64,000 nt of DNA from NCBI RefSeq assembly GCF_000092905.1, contig NC_014098.1, positions 1,798,001-1,862,000 of the forward strand, written 5' to 3'. Positions 1 through 7,955 of this stretch are shown piece by piece. Each line of letters begins with the position of its first letter. Position 1 is the stretch's first letter. A program made the position numbers and the translations under genes. The notes beneath the pieces were generated by a model. The model did not search any database. It saw only the letters and a list, made by a program, of their open reading frames with translations, and was not told the DNA's origin. Source of the DNA: Kyrpidia tusciae DSM 2912. GTDB lineage: Bacteria > Bacillota > Bacilli > Kyrpidiales > Kyrpidiaceae.

Positions 1-70
1 CCCGGAGAGACTCGAACTCCCGACCTTTTGGTTCGAAGCCAAACGCTCTATCCGGCTGAGCTACGGGCAC
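1..70 (-). tRNA. tRNA-Arg (anticodon TCG), 3' end cut by window
   Basis: Read on the minus strand from position 70, the acceptor starts GTGCCCG and the D arm is followed by an anticodon stem TTTGG/CCAAA around loop CTTCGAA, giving anticodon TCG (reads CGA, Arg). The T arm carries GTTCGAG. Only the first four bases of the 3' acceptor strand lie inside the window, so the discriminator and CCA are not visible. It is the last visible gene of the tRNA run. Confidence 0.93.
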
Positions 71-90
71 TCGTGTCAGCGGGCCATCGT

Positions 91-173
91 TGGTGCGGGT
101 GGAGGGACTTGAACCCCCACGGTTGCCCGCCAGAACCTAAATCTGGTGCGTCTGCCAATTCCGCCACACCCGC
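91..173 (-). tRNA. tRNA-Leu (anticodon TAG)
   Basis: Acceptor GCGGGTG pairs with CACCCGC; the anticodon stem CCAGA/TCTGG holds loop TTTAGGT, so the anticodon is TAG (reads CUA). A long variable arm, typical of a class II tRNA, precedes GTTCAAG in the T arm. Discriminator A and an encoded CCA occupy 91-94. Confidence 0.95.
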
Positions 174-180
174 AATTCTA

Positions 181-256
181 TGGTGAGCCATGCAGGACTC
201 GAACCTGCGACACCCTGATTAAAAGTCAGGTGCTCTACCATCTGAGCTAATGGCTC
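181..256 (-). tRNA. tRNA-Lys (anticodon TTT)
   Basis: A 76-nt cloverleaf with acceptor GAGCCAT/ATGGCTC, anticodon stem CCTGA/TCAGG and loop CTTTTAA (anticodon TTT). The T arm contains GTTCGAG and the CCA end is encoded (181-184 read as ACCA). It lies 7 nt downstream of tRNA-Gln... in map terms, between tRNA-Leu and tRNA-Gln, with spacers of only 3-7 nt, so all are processed from one transcript. Confidence 0.96.
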
Positions 257-259
257 TCA

Positions 260-334
260 TGGCTGGGGAGGAAGGATTCGAACCTTCGCATGACGGAGTC
301 AAAGTCCGTTGCCTTACCGCTTGGCTACTCCCCA
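260..334 (-). tRNA. tRNA-Gln (anticodon TTG)
   Basis: Acceptor TGGGGAG pairs with CTCCCCA; anticodon stem ACGGA/TCCGT encloses loop CTTTGAC, anticodon TTG (reads CAA/CAG). T arm GTTCGAA; discriminator G and encoded CCA at 260-263. The U1-A72 terminal pair is the usual glutamine-tRNA feature. Confidence 0.96.
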
Positions 335-339
335 ATCCT

Positions 340-416
340 TGGGGTGGGTAGAGGGGATCGAACCCTCGAATGCCGGAGCCACAATCCGGTGCGTTAGCCA
401 CTTCGCCATACCCACC
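340..416 (-). tRNA. tRNA-His (anticodon GTG)
   Basis: Acceptor GTGGGTA/TACCCAC with an additional 5' G at 416 facing discriminator C at 343, the G-1:C73 pair that marks tRNA-His. Anticodon stem CCGGA/TCCGG holds loop TTGTGGC, anticodon GTG. CCA is encoded at 340-342. Confidence 0.96.
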
Positions 417-420
417 ACAT

Positions 421-496
421 TGGCAGGGGTGGCAGGATTCGAACCCACGACATGCGGTTTTGGAGACCGCCGTTCTACCAGCTGAACTACACCCCT
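421..496 (-). tRNA. tRNA-Trp (anticodon CCA)
   Basis: Acceptor AGGGGTG/CACCCCT, anticodon stem GCGGT/ACCGC and loop CTCCAAA give anticodon CCA. T arm GTTCGAA; discriminator G and encoded CCA at 421-424. Followed upstream (497-546) by a 50-nt spacer before tRNA-Tyr, the longest spacer in the run. Confidence 0.96.
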
Positions 497-546
497 GCGC
501 ATTATGCGGTTTTACTCGTTCCAGTGGGAACCTCGCTTTCAGGTCG

Positions 547-631
547 TGGTGGAGGGGGTAGGATTCGAACCTACGAAGGCTACGCCAACGGATTTACAGT
601 CCGCCCCAGTTGACCACTTTGGTACCCCTCC
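547..631 (-). tRNA. tRNA-Tyr (anticodon GTA)
   Basis: An 85-nt class II tRNA: acceptor GGAGGGG/CCCCTCC, anticodon stem GCGGA/TCCGT with loop CTGTAAA (anticodon GTA), a long variable arm and encoded CCA (547-550 read ACCA). Bacterial tRNA-Tyr has this long arm. Confidence 0.96.
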
Positions 632-637
632 ACACCG

Positions 638-713
<76 letters not shown>

Positions 714-784
714 AGACTCGGCCACGGAATTCCGGATCCGCTCCGCGCTTCAACCCACCCCTGCTTTACAATGCAATCATCTCA

Positions 785-814
785 AGTATATACCCTGCGA
801 CCCTCTTTTTGCAA
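785..814 (-). promoter_or_regulatory. Sigma-A type promoter of the tRNA operon
   Basis: On the minus strand TTGCAA (809-814) and TATACT (785-790) are separated by 18 nt, about 65 nt upstream of the first tRNA. The spacing and hexamers fit a vegetative promoter; assignment to the tRNA run is inferred from position. Confidence 0.7.
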
Positions 815-854
815 CCCGCCACCGTGCGGCGGCAAAAGTTACTGTACCACATCC

Positions 855-2267
855 TCACTCTCGGCGCAAGATCTTTCTCAGGCCTCTCCACCGACCGCCC
901 GGCAATTTTTGTTCGTCTAAACCCGCTTCGGCCAGAAAGCGACTCATTCGAGTCACCCTTCCCTCGATACGCTCCGGAACCAAGATCACCAGCCGCTCCC
1001 TGGCCCGGGTCATAGCCACATAAAACAACCGCCGTTCTTCCTCGACAAGCGAAGCCTCCAGCTCCTGATCCCGCTTTTTGCCCGGGGCGCCGGGATAGTG
1101 CGGTGCAGATCCTTCCACCGCATCAAGGATATACACATGGTCGAACTCGCGGCCCTTTGACCCGTGGAACGTCAACCAAATCGCCCCATACCGATGCCCT
1201 TCGGCTCCCCGGCTCAACGCTCTCTGCAACTGTTGGTGAGTCCGGGCCAGAACGGCAGCCATTCCCTGCAAGGCTTCCCGAGCCAACACCCGGTTTAACC
1301 AACGGTCTTGTTCCCATTCATCGGGGAAAAGCCTGACTTCTGGCCCCGGACCTTGGCGCAGCGCCCGAATCGATTTGCCCCTGGCATCCCCGTTGTTGAC
1401 AATCAAACGGTTGCAGGGTTCTACGAGTCCCTGATGGGACCGATGGTTGACGGAGAGGTAAAAGACGGCGGTGTCCGGCCGGCGGAGATGGCCTTGAAAG
1501 TAGGCTGGAACCGCCCCGCGAAATCCATAGATCGACTGGTCATCGTCTCCGATCATAAAGAGTAGCCCATCTCGCGCCAGCCCTTCCACCAGGATACTCT
1601 GAATCTCATTGAGATCCTGGGCTTCATCCACCAAGACCGCTTTCCAGGGCGGCATACGACCTTGTTCGAACAGCAGTTCGTGGACCTGTATGAGAATATC
1701 GTCAAAATCCCATGCGCCGTACCGCCGCAGCTCGCCTTCATAAATCTCCCGAAGCCTGGTCGATACCTGGTCCCGACCCGGGCGCCGGGACTTGGCCACT
1801 GCCAGGGCCGCGGCGGCTTCCTCCCCGGATATTCCACACCTGCGGGCCGCCTTTTCCACTAACCGCCTCTGCTCCTCTGGGGTGAGAAGTCTCGGGACTT
1901 GGCCACTCTCCCGAACCCACCACCGCAACATTCGAGAATGAAGGGTCCCCATCTCCATCTCTATCAAACTCCGGCTGGGGAGCCAGGGGCGCAATCTCTC
2001 CTTCAGCTCCGCAGCCGCCTCCCGGGTAAAGGTGGTCACCAAAAGATCTGCCGGACGCATTCCCAGAACCTGGATCAGAAATAAGGCCCGGGCGGCTAGG
2101 ACCGTGGTTTTCCCCGTTCCCGGTCCGGCATACACCGCAATGCGGCGATGGGGGGACTGAACGGCTTTCCACTGCTCCTCCGTCAATGTCCATCCGGCAG
2201 CCGCCATGCGCCGACGCCAACCTTCCAGGCCTTCAACCGCTCCGGATGGATCCACCTCTTTAGCCAT
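855..2267 (-). CDS. Short UvrD/PcrA-like superfamily 1 helicase
   Basis: About 470 residues. Visible motifs in order: Q-type TEEQWKAV, Walker A AGPGTGKTT, motif Ia TFTREAAAEL, Walker B VDEAQD, motif III DDQSIYGFRGA, motif IV NHRSH, motif V TFHGSKGREF and motif VI RRLFYVAMTRARE. These define a DNA-dependent ATPase/helicase. The stretch between motifs IV and V is short, so the large 2B subdomain of full UvrD or PcrA (about 720 residues) seems to be missing. The ATG at 2267 is chosen because it follows a GGGAGGGGGGG site and its first bases overlap the stop of the upstream 78-residue gene by 8 nt, implying translational coupling. Substrate unknown; repair or defence roles are both possible. Confidence 0.85.
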   Translation of the reverse strand: MAKEVDPSGAVEGLEGWRRRMAAAGWTLTEEQWKAVQSPHRRIAVYAGPGTGKTTVLAARALFLIQVLGMRPADLLVTTFTREAAAELKERLRPWLPSRSLIEMEMGTLHSRMLRWWVRESGQVPRLLTPEEQRRLVEKAARRCGISGEEAAAALAVAKSRRPGRDQVSTRLREIYEGELRRYGAWDFDDILIQVHELLFEQGRMPPWKAVLVDEAQDLNEIQSILVEGLARDGLLFMIGDDDQSIYGFRGAVPAYFQGHLRRPDTAVFYLSVNHRSHQGLVEPCNRLIVNNGDARGKSIRALRQGPGPEVRLFPDEWEQDRWLNRVLAREALQGMAAVLARTHQQLQRALSRGAEGHRYGAIWLTFHGSKGREFDHVYILDAVEGSAPHYPGAPGKKRDQELEASLVEEERRLFYVAMTRARERLVILVPERIEGRVTRMSRFLAEAGLDEQKLPGGRWRGLRKILRRE

Positions 2268-2496
2268 CGCCCCCCCTCCCGCCCACGGACTGGGACCCGC
2301 CTTCGGCCCACCGTTGCACAAACGCTTCTAAGGCGCGCCTCCGGCGGCGCAATGTCTGCATCTCTTCCATGAGCCGACGAATCGCCGATTCGTCTCCCCG
2401 TTCGAACAAATCCTGAAACTCTTTCCCCCGTTCCGCCTCCCACGTTTCCCATGCTTCAATGACGGCGCGAAGGCGGGCAAATCGCTCTTCGATCAT
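2260..2496 (-). CDS. Small charged helical protein, partner of helicase
   Basis: A 78-residue, strongly charged protein predicted by eye to be nearly all helix, rich in E, R and W, with no membrane segment. The stretch around residues 25-55 (FQDLFERGDESAIRRLMEE) resembles the C-terminal tail of the winged-helix protein encoded immediately upstream (CFYQEDLPGIERLMRE), suggesting a shared interaction module. It starts 15 nt after that gene's stop, with a GGGGGA site, and overlaps the helicase start by 8 nt. I do not recognise the family; function is inferred only as an accessory to the helicase. Confidence 0.7.
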   Translation of the reverse strand: MIEERFARLRAVIEAWETWEAERGKEFQDLFERGDESAIRRLMEEMQTLRRRRRALEAFVQRWAEGGSQSVGGRGGDG

Positions 2497-2511
2497 GGCC
2501 GATCGTCCCCC

Positions 2512-3258
2512 TCAGGGAGCCGTGCCCACCGCCGCTTCTTCGGAGGCGGGGAGATCCGCCGCCACCCCTTCGAGCTTGTGAATGAGATTCGTCAGCGACC
2601 GCCGCTCCCTCATCAGCCGCTCGATCCCAGGCAAGTCTTCTTGATAAAAACAGTCCAGGGCCTCTCGGGAAATCGCCTGCTCCCGTTCCCGAAGCAGCGC
2701 CAATTGATCGCGAATCATACGAACGGTCTGTGTCACCAACTCTTCCGTCGCTCCACCGCTCATCGTCGTCCCCTCCCCTTGCGCCATCTCCGTGCCGACC
2801 GCCACTTCATTCCGGCTCCCCATAGTTTCCGGCCAATCGGTCAACACCCATTCTCCGGAATCCAATCTGGCGAAGCGCGGATCCCCATCCAGATCCACCC
2901 TGGACATCAGTTCCCCACGGCTGCGCCGGGTGACCGATTGCAAATGGCGCAGTATATCGCCGAATTTCATCGGGTGCCCCGCCTGGCGAAGAAACTGCAG
3001 CGCCAAATCCCCCAGCTCCGACCCGCCGTTCTTTCGCAATCGCCAGGCGCCGTCTTCATACTCAAAGGCCCCCGCTGCCGTGGTTAAAGCCGCTTGCAAT
3101 CGGGCCTGCAAATCTTCGTCGGACAACTCACTTCGCCCCAGCGCCTTGACCGCCGCAGCCAGTTCACTCATCGTCAGAGGATGTCCGGCCAGAAAGAGGG
3201 CCCGCTTGAGGCTGCCCTCAATGCTGTAGCGATACGAAAGGGCCGCCTTGTCCGCCAT
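2512..3258 (-). CDS. Tandem winged-helix protein with helical tail
   Basis: About 248 residues. Residues 8-75 and 80-145 each look like a winged-helix unit: helices such as IEGSLKRALFLAGHPL or DLALQFLRQAGHPM followed by a strand ending in an aromatic hairpin (FEYEDGAWRL; FARLDSGEWVL). This resembles the HARE-HTH/RpoE-delta arrangement. A low-complexity linker leads to a helical tail (about 175-240) that shares a motif with the downstream 78-residue protein. The ATG at 3258 follows GGGGGAAG; the reading frame is open further upstream but without a better start. First gene of the winged-helix, small protein, helicase cassette. Family not identified with certainty. Confidence 0.72.
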   Translation of the reverse strand: MADKAALSYRYSIEGSLKRALFLAGHPLTMSELAAAVKALGRSELSDEDLQARLQAALTTAAGAFEYEDGAWRLRKNGGSELGDLALQFLRQAGHPMKFGDILRHLQSVTRRSRGELMSRVDLDGDPRFARLDSGEWVLTDWPETMGSRNEVAVGTEMAQGEGTTMSGGATEELVTQTVRMIRDQLALLREREQAISREALDCFYQEDLPGIERLMRERRSLTNLIHKLEGVAADLPASEEAAVGTAP

Positions 3259-3337
3259 CGTTCTTCCCCCTTCCCGCTGGTGACTAGTTCGACATGAATC
3301 GCCAAAATCCTGTCGACCGCCGAGGGAATCCTGTGTC

Positions 3338-3366
3338 TTGCATTTCGGAATGAACTCGTGTACAAA
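3338..3366 (+). promoter_or_regulatory. Sigma-A type promoter for metallophosphoesterase
   Basis: TTGCAT (3338-3343) and TACAAA (3361-3366) with a 17-nt spacer, 38 nt before the start codon, in the gap between divergent genes. Confidence 0.6.
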
Positions 3367-3403
3367 TAGAACGTGCCAAAGCCGGGTCCGGAGGATGGAA
3401 ACC

Positions 3404-4099
3404 ATGCGTATTTACGCGATCGGCGATCTTCACCTTTCTTCACACACCCCCAAGCCCATGACGATTTTCGGGGAAGCCTGGGCAGAACACCCCGACCGCA
3501 CCCGTCAGGCCTGGATGAGGTCCGTTGGTCCCCGGGACTGGGTTTTGATCCCTGGGGATATCAGTTGGGGGATGCGCCTGCCCGAGGCCCTGCCGGACCT
3601 CTTGTGGATCTCCCGGCTGCCTGGTCGAAAAGTGCTTTTGAGAGGCAACCACGACTACTGGTGGCCGAGCATCTCCCGGCTCCGGGAGGCACTGCCTCCC
3701 GATATGTACGCCATTCAGAACGACAGCCTCATCCTCGGGGACAACATCGCCGTCTGCGGCACACGTGGCTGGACATGTCCGGGAAGCCGGGATTTTTCCG
3801 AACACGACGGGCGGATCTTTCAGCGGGAGATCGCCCGGCTGGAACTCTCCCTCCGTTCGGCGCCATCAGGCAGTCGGCTGTGGGTGATGACCCATTACCC
3901 TCCTGTCAATGAACACCATGAGCCCAACGACCTGATTGACCTCATGGGCGACTACGGTGTTGATAAATGTATCTACGGACACCTTCACGGCCCCGGGCAG
4001 CGCACCGCCCTCATCGGCAAAAAGTTTGGGATCGATTTTCACCTGGTGTCATGGGATTATTTGAGGGGCATTCCCCTCCAGCTGTACCCGGAACCCTGA
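3404..4099 (+). CDS. Metallophosphoesterase (calcineurin-like)
   Basis: About 231 residues with the full two-metal phosphoesterase signature: GDLHLS near the N-terminus, PGDISWG, RGNHDYWW, MTHYPP and GHLHG near the C-terminus. These residues coordinate two divalent metals for phosphomonoester or phosphodiester cleavage; no signal peptide, so cytosolic. The ATG at 3404 is preferred because GGAGG (3390-3394) lies 9 nt upstream; an ATG at 3395 is too close. It stands alone on the plus strand between the helicase cassette and folE. The physiological substrate cannot be told from sequence. Confidence 0.9.
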   Translation: MRIYAIGDLHLSSHTPKPMTIFGEAWAEHPDRTRQAWMRSVGPRDWVLIPGDISWGMRLPEALPDLLWISRLPGRKVLLRGNHDYWWPSISRLREALPPDMYAIQNDSLILGDNIAVCGTRGWTCPGSRDFSEHDGRIFQREIARLELSLRSAPSGSRLWVMTHYPPVNEHHEPNDLIDLMGDYGVDKCIYGHLHGPGQRTALIGKKFGIDFHLVSWDYLRGIPLQLYPEP

Positions 4100-4106
4100 C
4101 CACCAC

Positions 4107-4131
4107 AAAAAAAGGGCGCCTTGAGGCGCCC
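4107..4131 (-). terminator. Intrinsic terminator of folE
   Basis: On the minus strand a 7-bp GC stem (GGGCGCC/GGCGCCC, loop TCAA) is followed by seven Ts. It also lies just past the stop of the convergent phosphoesterase, but the plus strand lacks a T run. Confidence 0.88.
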
Positions 4132-4146
4132 CCCGCCGATCTGTCC

Positions 4147-4713
4147 TTACCGATGGCCGATCAGGCGGAAAACCTCTTCCCGGAGCTTTCCATCTTGCAG
4201 AAATACCCCGCGAACAGCGCTGGTCACCGTCTGGCTCCCAGGTTTATTGACACCGCGCATGGTCATGCACATATGTTCCGCTTCGAGCACCACCACCGCA
4301 CCCCGAGCTTCCAATTTGTCCATAATTGCGTCGGCCACCGTCGAGGTGATCCTCTCTTGCAACTGAGGTCTGCGAGCCACCGTCTCCACCAATCTCGCCA
4401 GCTTACTCAACCCCGTGACTCTTCCTCCCCGGGGGAGATACGCCACATGGGCTTTGCCGAAAAAAGGGACCAAGTGGTGTTCACACATCGAATAGAACAA
4501 AATGTCCCGCACGAGGACCAATTCTTCATGTTCAATATTGAAAATTGCATTCAGTTCTTCCCGGGGATCCTGGTGCAAGCCCCGAAACACTTCCTGATAC
4601 ATCCGCGCCACCCGGGCCGGGGTGTCCTGTAACCCTTCCCGCTCAGGATCCTCCCCGATCGCTTCGAGAATCATGCGGACGGCCGTCTGAATCTTATCTA
4701 CATCAAAATCCAT
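4147..4713 (-). CDS. folE: GTP cyclohydrolase I (type IA)
   Basis: About 188 residues. Converts GTP to 7,8-dihydroneopterin triphosphate, the first step of folate (and queuosine-type) biosynthesis. Zinc ligands are visible in MCEHHLVPF and [16 protein letters not shown] and the C-terminal FRLIGHR match the family end. The ATG at 4713 is taken with GGGAAGGGAAC upstream; the frame is open further 5' but that part overlaps the promoter. Length equals the bacterial FolE1 norm. Cytosolic, monocistronic with its own promoter and terminator. Confidence 0.96.
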   Translation of the reverse strand: MDFDVDKIQTAVRMILEAIGEDPEREGLQDTPARVARMYQEVFRGLHQDPREELNAIFNIEHEELVLVRDILFYSMCEHHLVPFFGKAHVAYLPRGGRVTGLSKLARLVETVARRPQLQERITSTVADAIMDKLEARGAVVVLEAEHMCMTMRGVNKPGSQTVTSAVRGVFLQDGKLREEVFRLIGHR

Positions 4714-4768
4714 GGATGTCGTTCCCTTCCCTTCTCCTACTCCCGCCACCCGCCCCCGGTCGTGAACC

Positions 4769-4798
4769 ACTATAACATAAGAAACAGAAAAAATCCAA
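4769..4798 (-). promoter_or_regulatory. Probable folE promoter
   Basis: TTGGAT (4793-4798) and TATAGT (4769-4774) on the minus strand, 18-nt spacer, about 55 nt before the folE start. Confidence 0.55.
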
Positions 4799-4891
4799 GC
4801 CGTCCAATTCCATGGACCGGCCTGGACTCTCCCGCGGCCCTGAGCGGGGAAGGGGCCATCGCCCCCACACCCCAATCCGGCCTATACTCGA

Positions 4892-7318
4892 TCATTGGAG
4901 GACGGTGGATGTCTGGGGTGTCCCATTCTGATTTTCGCTCGGATTCGTAGGGTTTCCCCCGGAATCCCCGCCGCCGTTCTCGCCGGAATGCCCGCGATTC
5001 TTTTTGTCCTCTTTGGGAGGCTTTTCAGGCTTCCCGCCGTTTCCGGTGTCTGTCTGCGATCCACCCGGAGGCTGGACCGTTGCGGGAATCGAAACCGTCA
5101 CGGCATTGGACCGGTTCACCTCGTTCCCCGATCCGTCCACCGCTGCCACGACGTATTGGTACTGGCCGCCTGGCGCCACCTGGTCATCCGTCCAAGACCC
5201 GCTTGTCACCGAAGCAACGAGGGCCTGGGGTCCCCCATTCTCTGTCCGGTACACCCGGTAGGATACATCGCCTTGGACGGGCGTCCAACGCAGATCCACC
5301 TTGCTGCCATTCGGGGACACCGTGGCCGCCAGGTCGGCGATCGCCTGGGAAGGCGGTGTTTGCTCCGGAGGCGGCGTTGGGGTGGATGTCCCTCCCAGGC
5401 CGGGGAAGGGTTTTGGCGGCAGGTGCTCGGTTTGAATAATCCTTGTCATCATCGACTGGAACACCGCCGCAGCCTTTCCACTCCCGTACTCACCCTGCTG
5501 ACCGGGACTTAACGGGATATAGTTCATTCCGTCGGGAGGACCCATCCAGATTGCCCCGACATAATCCGGAGTGTAGCCCACAAACCATAGATCGGTGTTC
5601 TGCCCTTTAATGGGCGCGTATTCCTGGGTCCCCGTTTTCCCAGCCACGGCGTAGCCCGGAATTCGGGCGGCCGTCCCCAGACCGTGATCCACCACGCTCT
5701 TGAGCAAATCGGTCATCGTCGCGGCGGTGCGGGGCTGCATGACCTGGGTGGGCGCGTAATCGGGCTGCACCAGCACCCGGCCATTGCCGTCCACGATCTT
5801 CGTGATGGCATGGGCCTTGATGAATTGGCCCCCGTTGTCAAAGGCGGCATAGGCCTGGGCCATGATCAATGGCGAAGCCCCCTTGGACGTGGCCCCCAGA
5901 GCTACTGCCAAATGGTTATAATCGTCTGGAGTGACGGGTAGCCCGAGCTTCTTCGCGAAATCGAGGCCCGTTTTGATGCCAATTTGATCGAGCAGCCACA
6001 CCGCCGGAGCATTCTCGGACTGCTCTAGGGCAGCGCGCAGGGTCATCGTGCCGCGGTACCGACCGTCCCAGTTGTGGGGCGTATAAGCCCCGGCACCCGA
6101 TCCATACGTGATCAGCTGGTCTTTCAACAACGAGTTGGGGCCGTACCGCCCGGTTTCAATGGCCGGCCCGTAATCCACCAAGGGTTTAATCGTCGACCCT
6201 GGGCTCTGCCCGTTGCCTCCCGTCACCGTGAAGTTGTTCATGGTGGCGTAGTTGAACCCCCGGAAGGTCTTATACTGCATGCCTCCGATAATCCCGGCAA
6301 TGCCTCCGGTTTTCGGGTCGAGAACGACGGCAGCACTCCGGGGGAGCTGACCACTTGGCAATTGGAACAAGGACGTTTTCTCGTAAGTCTGCTGCATCGC
6401 CTCTTGAACCTGCGGGTCCAGGGTGGTATAAATCCTGTACCCGCCCCTCATGATCTCGTCCGCACTAATGCCGAGATTCTCCGCTTCTTCCAGGACATAA
6501 TCGAGGAACCACGGATACTTGTTGCTGTCATCCACCGGAAGCCCCGTTTTCGGCGGGGACGTAGGGACCGGTTGCTGTTTGGCGGCGTCCATCTGCTCTT
6601 GCGTAATATAGCCATTTTTGTACATGTTCTCCAGGACGATATCCCGACGTTCCTTGGCCGCCTGAGGATGCACAAAGGGATTGTAATAAGATGGCGCCTG
6701 GGGAAGACCGGCGATCAACGCACATTTTGCCAAGTCGCCGATAGGATCTTTTTGACCGTTTAAGTCTTTAACCGATACGCCAAAATACTGCCGAGCCGCC
6801 ATCTCCACCCCGTAGGCCTGGCCGCCGAAATAAATTTTGTTGAGATACATTTCCAGGATTTCGTCTTTGGTGTAATGGCGCTCCAACTGAGCGGCGAGAA
6901 TGATCTCTTCGATCTTGCGTGAAAACGTCTTCTGGTCGTTGAGGAAAACCCACCTGGCCAACTGTTGGGTGATGGTGCTCCCCCCTTCCACCTTGCCCCC
7001 CGACGCGATATCCCGGACCAATGCCCGGGCCATGCCCCGCAGGTCGATACCCGGGTGTTCGTAGAAGCGACTGTCTTCGGTGGCAATCACCGCATTCCTC
7101 AAATTGATCGGAATGTCTTGCAACGGAACTGGAATGGATTTACTCGGCCTGAGGGTGATGGCCGGTTGCCCATATTTGTCATAAATAATCGTTTCTTGGG
7201 CGGGATCCAGTTTGCTGGCATCAAAGGCCGGCACCGTAAGCGTACACCCGACCGCGGCGAACACAAAGCCCGCCAGAATCACAAACAAAAGGATGTACGC
7301 CTTGAATCGTTTTCCCAT
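4892..7318 (-). CDS. Class A penicillin-binding protein (GT51 plus transpeptidase)
   Basis: 808 residues. A signal-anchor at 7-24 is followed by a GT51 glycosyltransferase domain (about 55-240; EDSRFYEHPG, GGSTITQQLAR, KIYFGG) and a penicillin-binding transpeptidase domain with the STIK active serine at 375-378, SEN at 434-436 and KTGT at 561-564. Both activities polymerise and cross-link peptidoglycan outside the membrane. After residue 655 come a Pro/Thr linker, one fibronectin type III-like domain (about 675-765) and a low-complexity Gly/Lys/Asn tail, an architecture typical of Bacillus PBP1-type proteins. The start follows AGGAGAGGTGGGTGA. Not linked to recU or ponA neighbours here. Confidence 0.95.
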   Translation of the reverse strand: MGKRFKAYILLFVILAGFVFAAVGCTLTVPAFDASKLDPAQETIIYDKYGQPAITLRPSKSIPVPLQDIPINLRNAVIATEDSRFYEHPGIDLRGMARALVRDIASGGKVEGGSTITQQLARWVFLNDQKTFSRKIEEIILAAQLERHYTKDEILEMYLNKIYFGGQAYGVEMAARQYFGVSVKDLNGQKDPIGDLAKCALIAGLPQAPSYYNPFVHPQAAKERRDIVLENMYKNGYITQEQMDAAKQQPVPTSPPKTGLPVDDSNKYPWFLDYVLEEAENLGISADEIMRGGYRIYTTLDPQVQEAMQQTYEKTSLFQLPSGQLPRSAAVVLDPKTGGIAGIIGGMQYKTFRGFNYATMNNFTVTGGNGQSPGSTIKPLVDYGPAIETGRYGPNSLLKDQLITYGSGAGAYTPHNWDGRYRGTMTLRAALEQSENAPAVWLLDQIGIKTGLDFAKKLGLPVTPDDYNHLAVALGATSKGASPLIMAQAYAAFDNGGQFIKAHAITKIVDGNGRVLVQPDYAPTQVMQPRTAATMTDLLKSVVDHGLGTAARIPGYAVAGKTGTQEYAPIKGQNTDLWFVGYTPDYVGAIWMGPPDGMNYIPLSPGQQGEYGSGKAAAVFQSMMTRIIQTEHLPPKPFPGLGGTSTPTPPPEQTPPSQAIADLAATVSPNGSKVDLRWTPVQGDVSYRVYRTENGGPQALVASVTSGSWTDDQVAPGGQYQYVVAAVDGSGNEVNRSNAVTVSIPATVQPPGGSQTDTGNGGKPEKPPKEDKKNRGHSGENGGGDSGGNPTNPSENQNGTPQTSTVLQ

Positions 7319-7546
7319 TCACCCACCACCTCTCCTGCATTCTACTTGACCGCCGGCCAATTGACGAGCCGCTCCCGTTCCCGTAACTAGAATTGAGGGC
7401 AAGAAGGTCGCCCGCTGAACTCGCCCAGCGCCAAAGGTCGGCCCTTAAGCCCTCATATGGTTGAATAAGGTTAGAATTCGTTCCTTAGCTCTGTCGCCCA
7501 TCGGAATAATCCCCTTCACAGCCGGGACAACCCGCCGCCGGCACAA
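7319..7546 (-). other. Upstream region of the penicillin-binding protein gene
   Basis: No gene seen. Minus-strand TAGAAT lies shortly before the ribosome binding site but without a convincing -35, so the promoter is not assigned. No riboswitch motif recognised. Confidence 0.5.
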
Positions 7547-7576
7547 TAAAAAACCTCGAGGATATACTCCTCGAGG
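7547..7576 (-). terminator. Intrinsic terminator of the cold-shock gene
   Basis: Perfect 9-bp stem CCTCGAGGA/TCCTCGAGG (7554-7562 with 7568-7576), 5-nt loop, then a T run on the minus strand (7547-7553). Confidence 0.9.
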
Positions 7577-7623
7577 CCGTATCCGCGTTGAAATCGATCC
7601 TGCTTCACTAGGAGATTTCCGCG

Positions 7624-7821
7624 TTACACTTTGACGACGTTCGCGGCTTGTGGACCACGAGCGCCTTCCACAATGTCAAACTCCACTAACTGTCCTTCTT
7701 CGAGGCTTTTAAAGCCATCCTGCTGGATCGCGGAAAAGTGGACGAACACGTCGCCTCCGTCCTCCCGTTCGATGAACCCGTAGCCCTTCTCCGCGTTAAA
7801 CCATTTAACCCTTCCTTGCAT
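7624..7821 (-). CDS. Cold-shock domain protein (CspA family)
   Basis: 65 residues, the family's usual size. RNP1 KGYGFIE and RNP2 VFVHFSAI are intact, with the opening [12 protein letters not shown]. Such proteins bind single-stranded RNA/DNA and act as RNA chaperones. Start ATG at 7821 follows AGGAGGTTTCCG; upstream in-frame codons fall in the leader. Own promoter (7864-7892) and terminator make it monocistronic; a 40-nt leader is short for a thermosensing csp 5' region. Confidence 0.97.
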   Translation of the reverse strand: MQGRVKWFNAEKGYGFIEREDGGDVFVHFSAIQQDGFKSLEEGQLVEFDIVEGARGPQAANVVKV

Positions 7822-7863
7822 CGGAAACCTCCTAGAAATCCATTTGGCCATTCAGCCGTTTTT

Positions 7864-7892
7864 ATCATACTGCTTTCTGAACCCAGAGTCAA
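7864..7892 (-). promoter_or_regulatory. Strong sigma-A promoter of the cold-shock gene
   Basis: TTGACT (7887-7892), 17 nt, TATGAT (7864-7869) on the minus strand: near consensus. Confidence 0.85.
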
Positions 7893-7917
7893 ACGAAAAC
7901 GTTTGTCCTGCGAAAAA

Positions 7918-7947
7918 ATTCTCAGGGGCCCTCCTCGGGCCCCTTTT
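7918..7947. terminator. Terminator after gltB
   Basis: A 7-bp stem GGGGCCC/GGGCCCC (7925-7931 with 7937-7943) lies 13 nt past the gltB stop. The minus strand continues TGAGAATTTTTT and the plus strand TTTTGTT, so it could work both ways. Confidence 0.7.
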
Positions 7948-7955
7948 GTTCCCAC

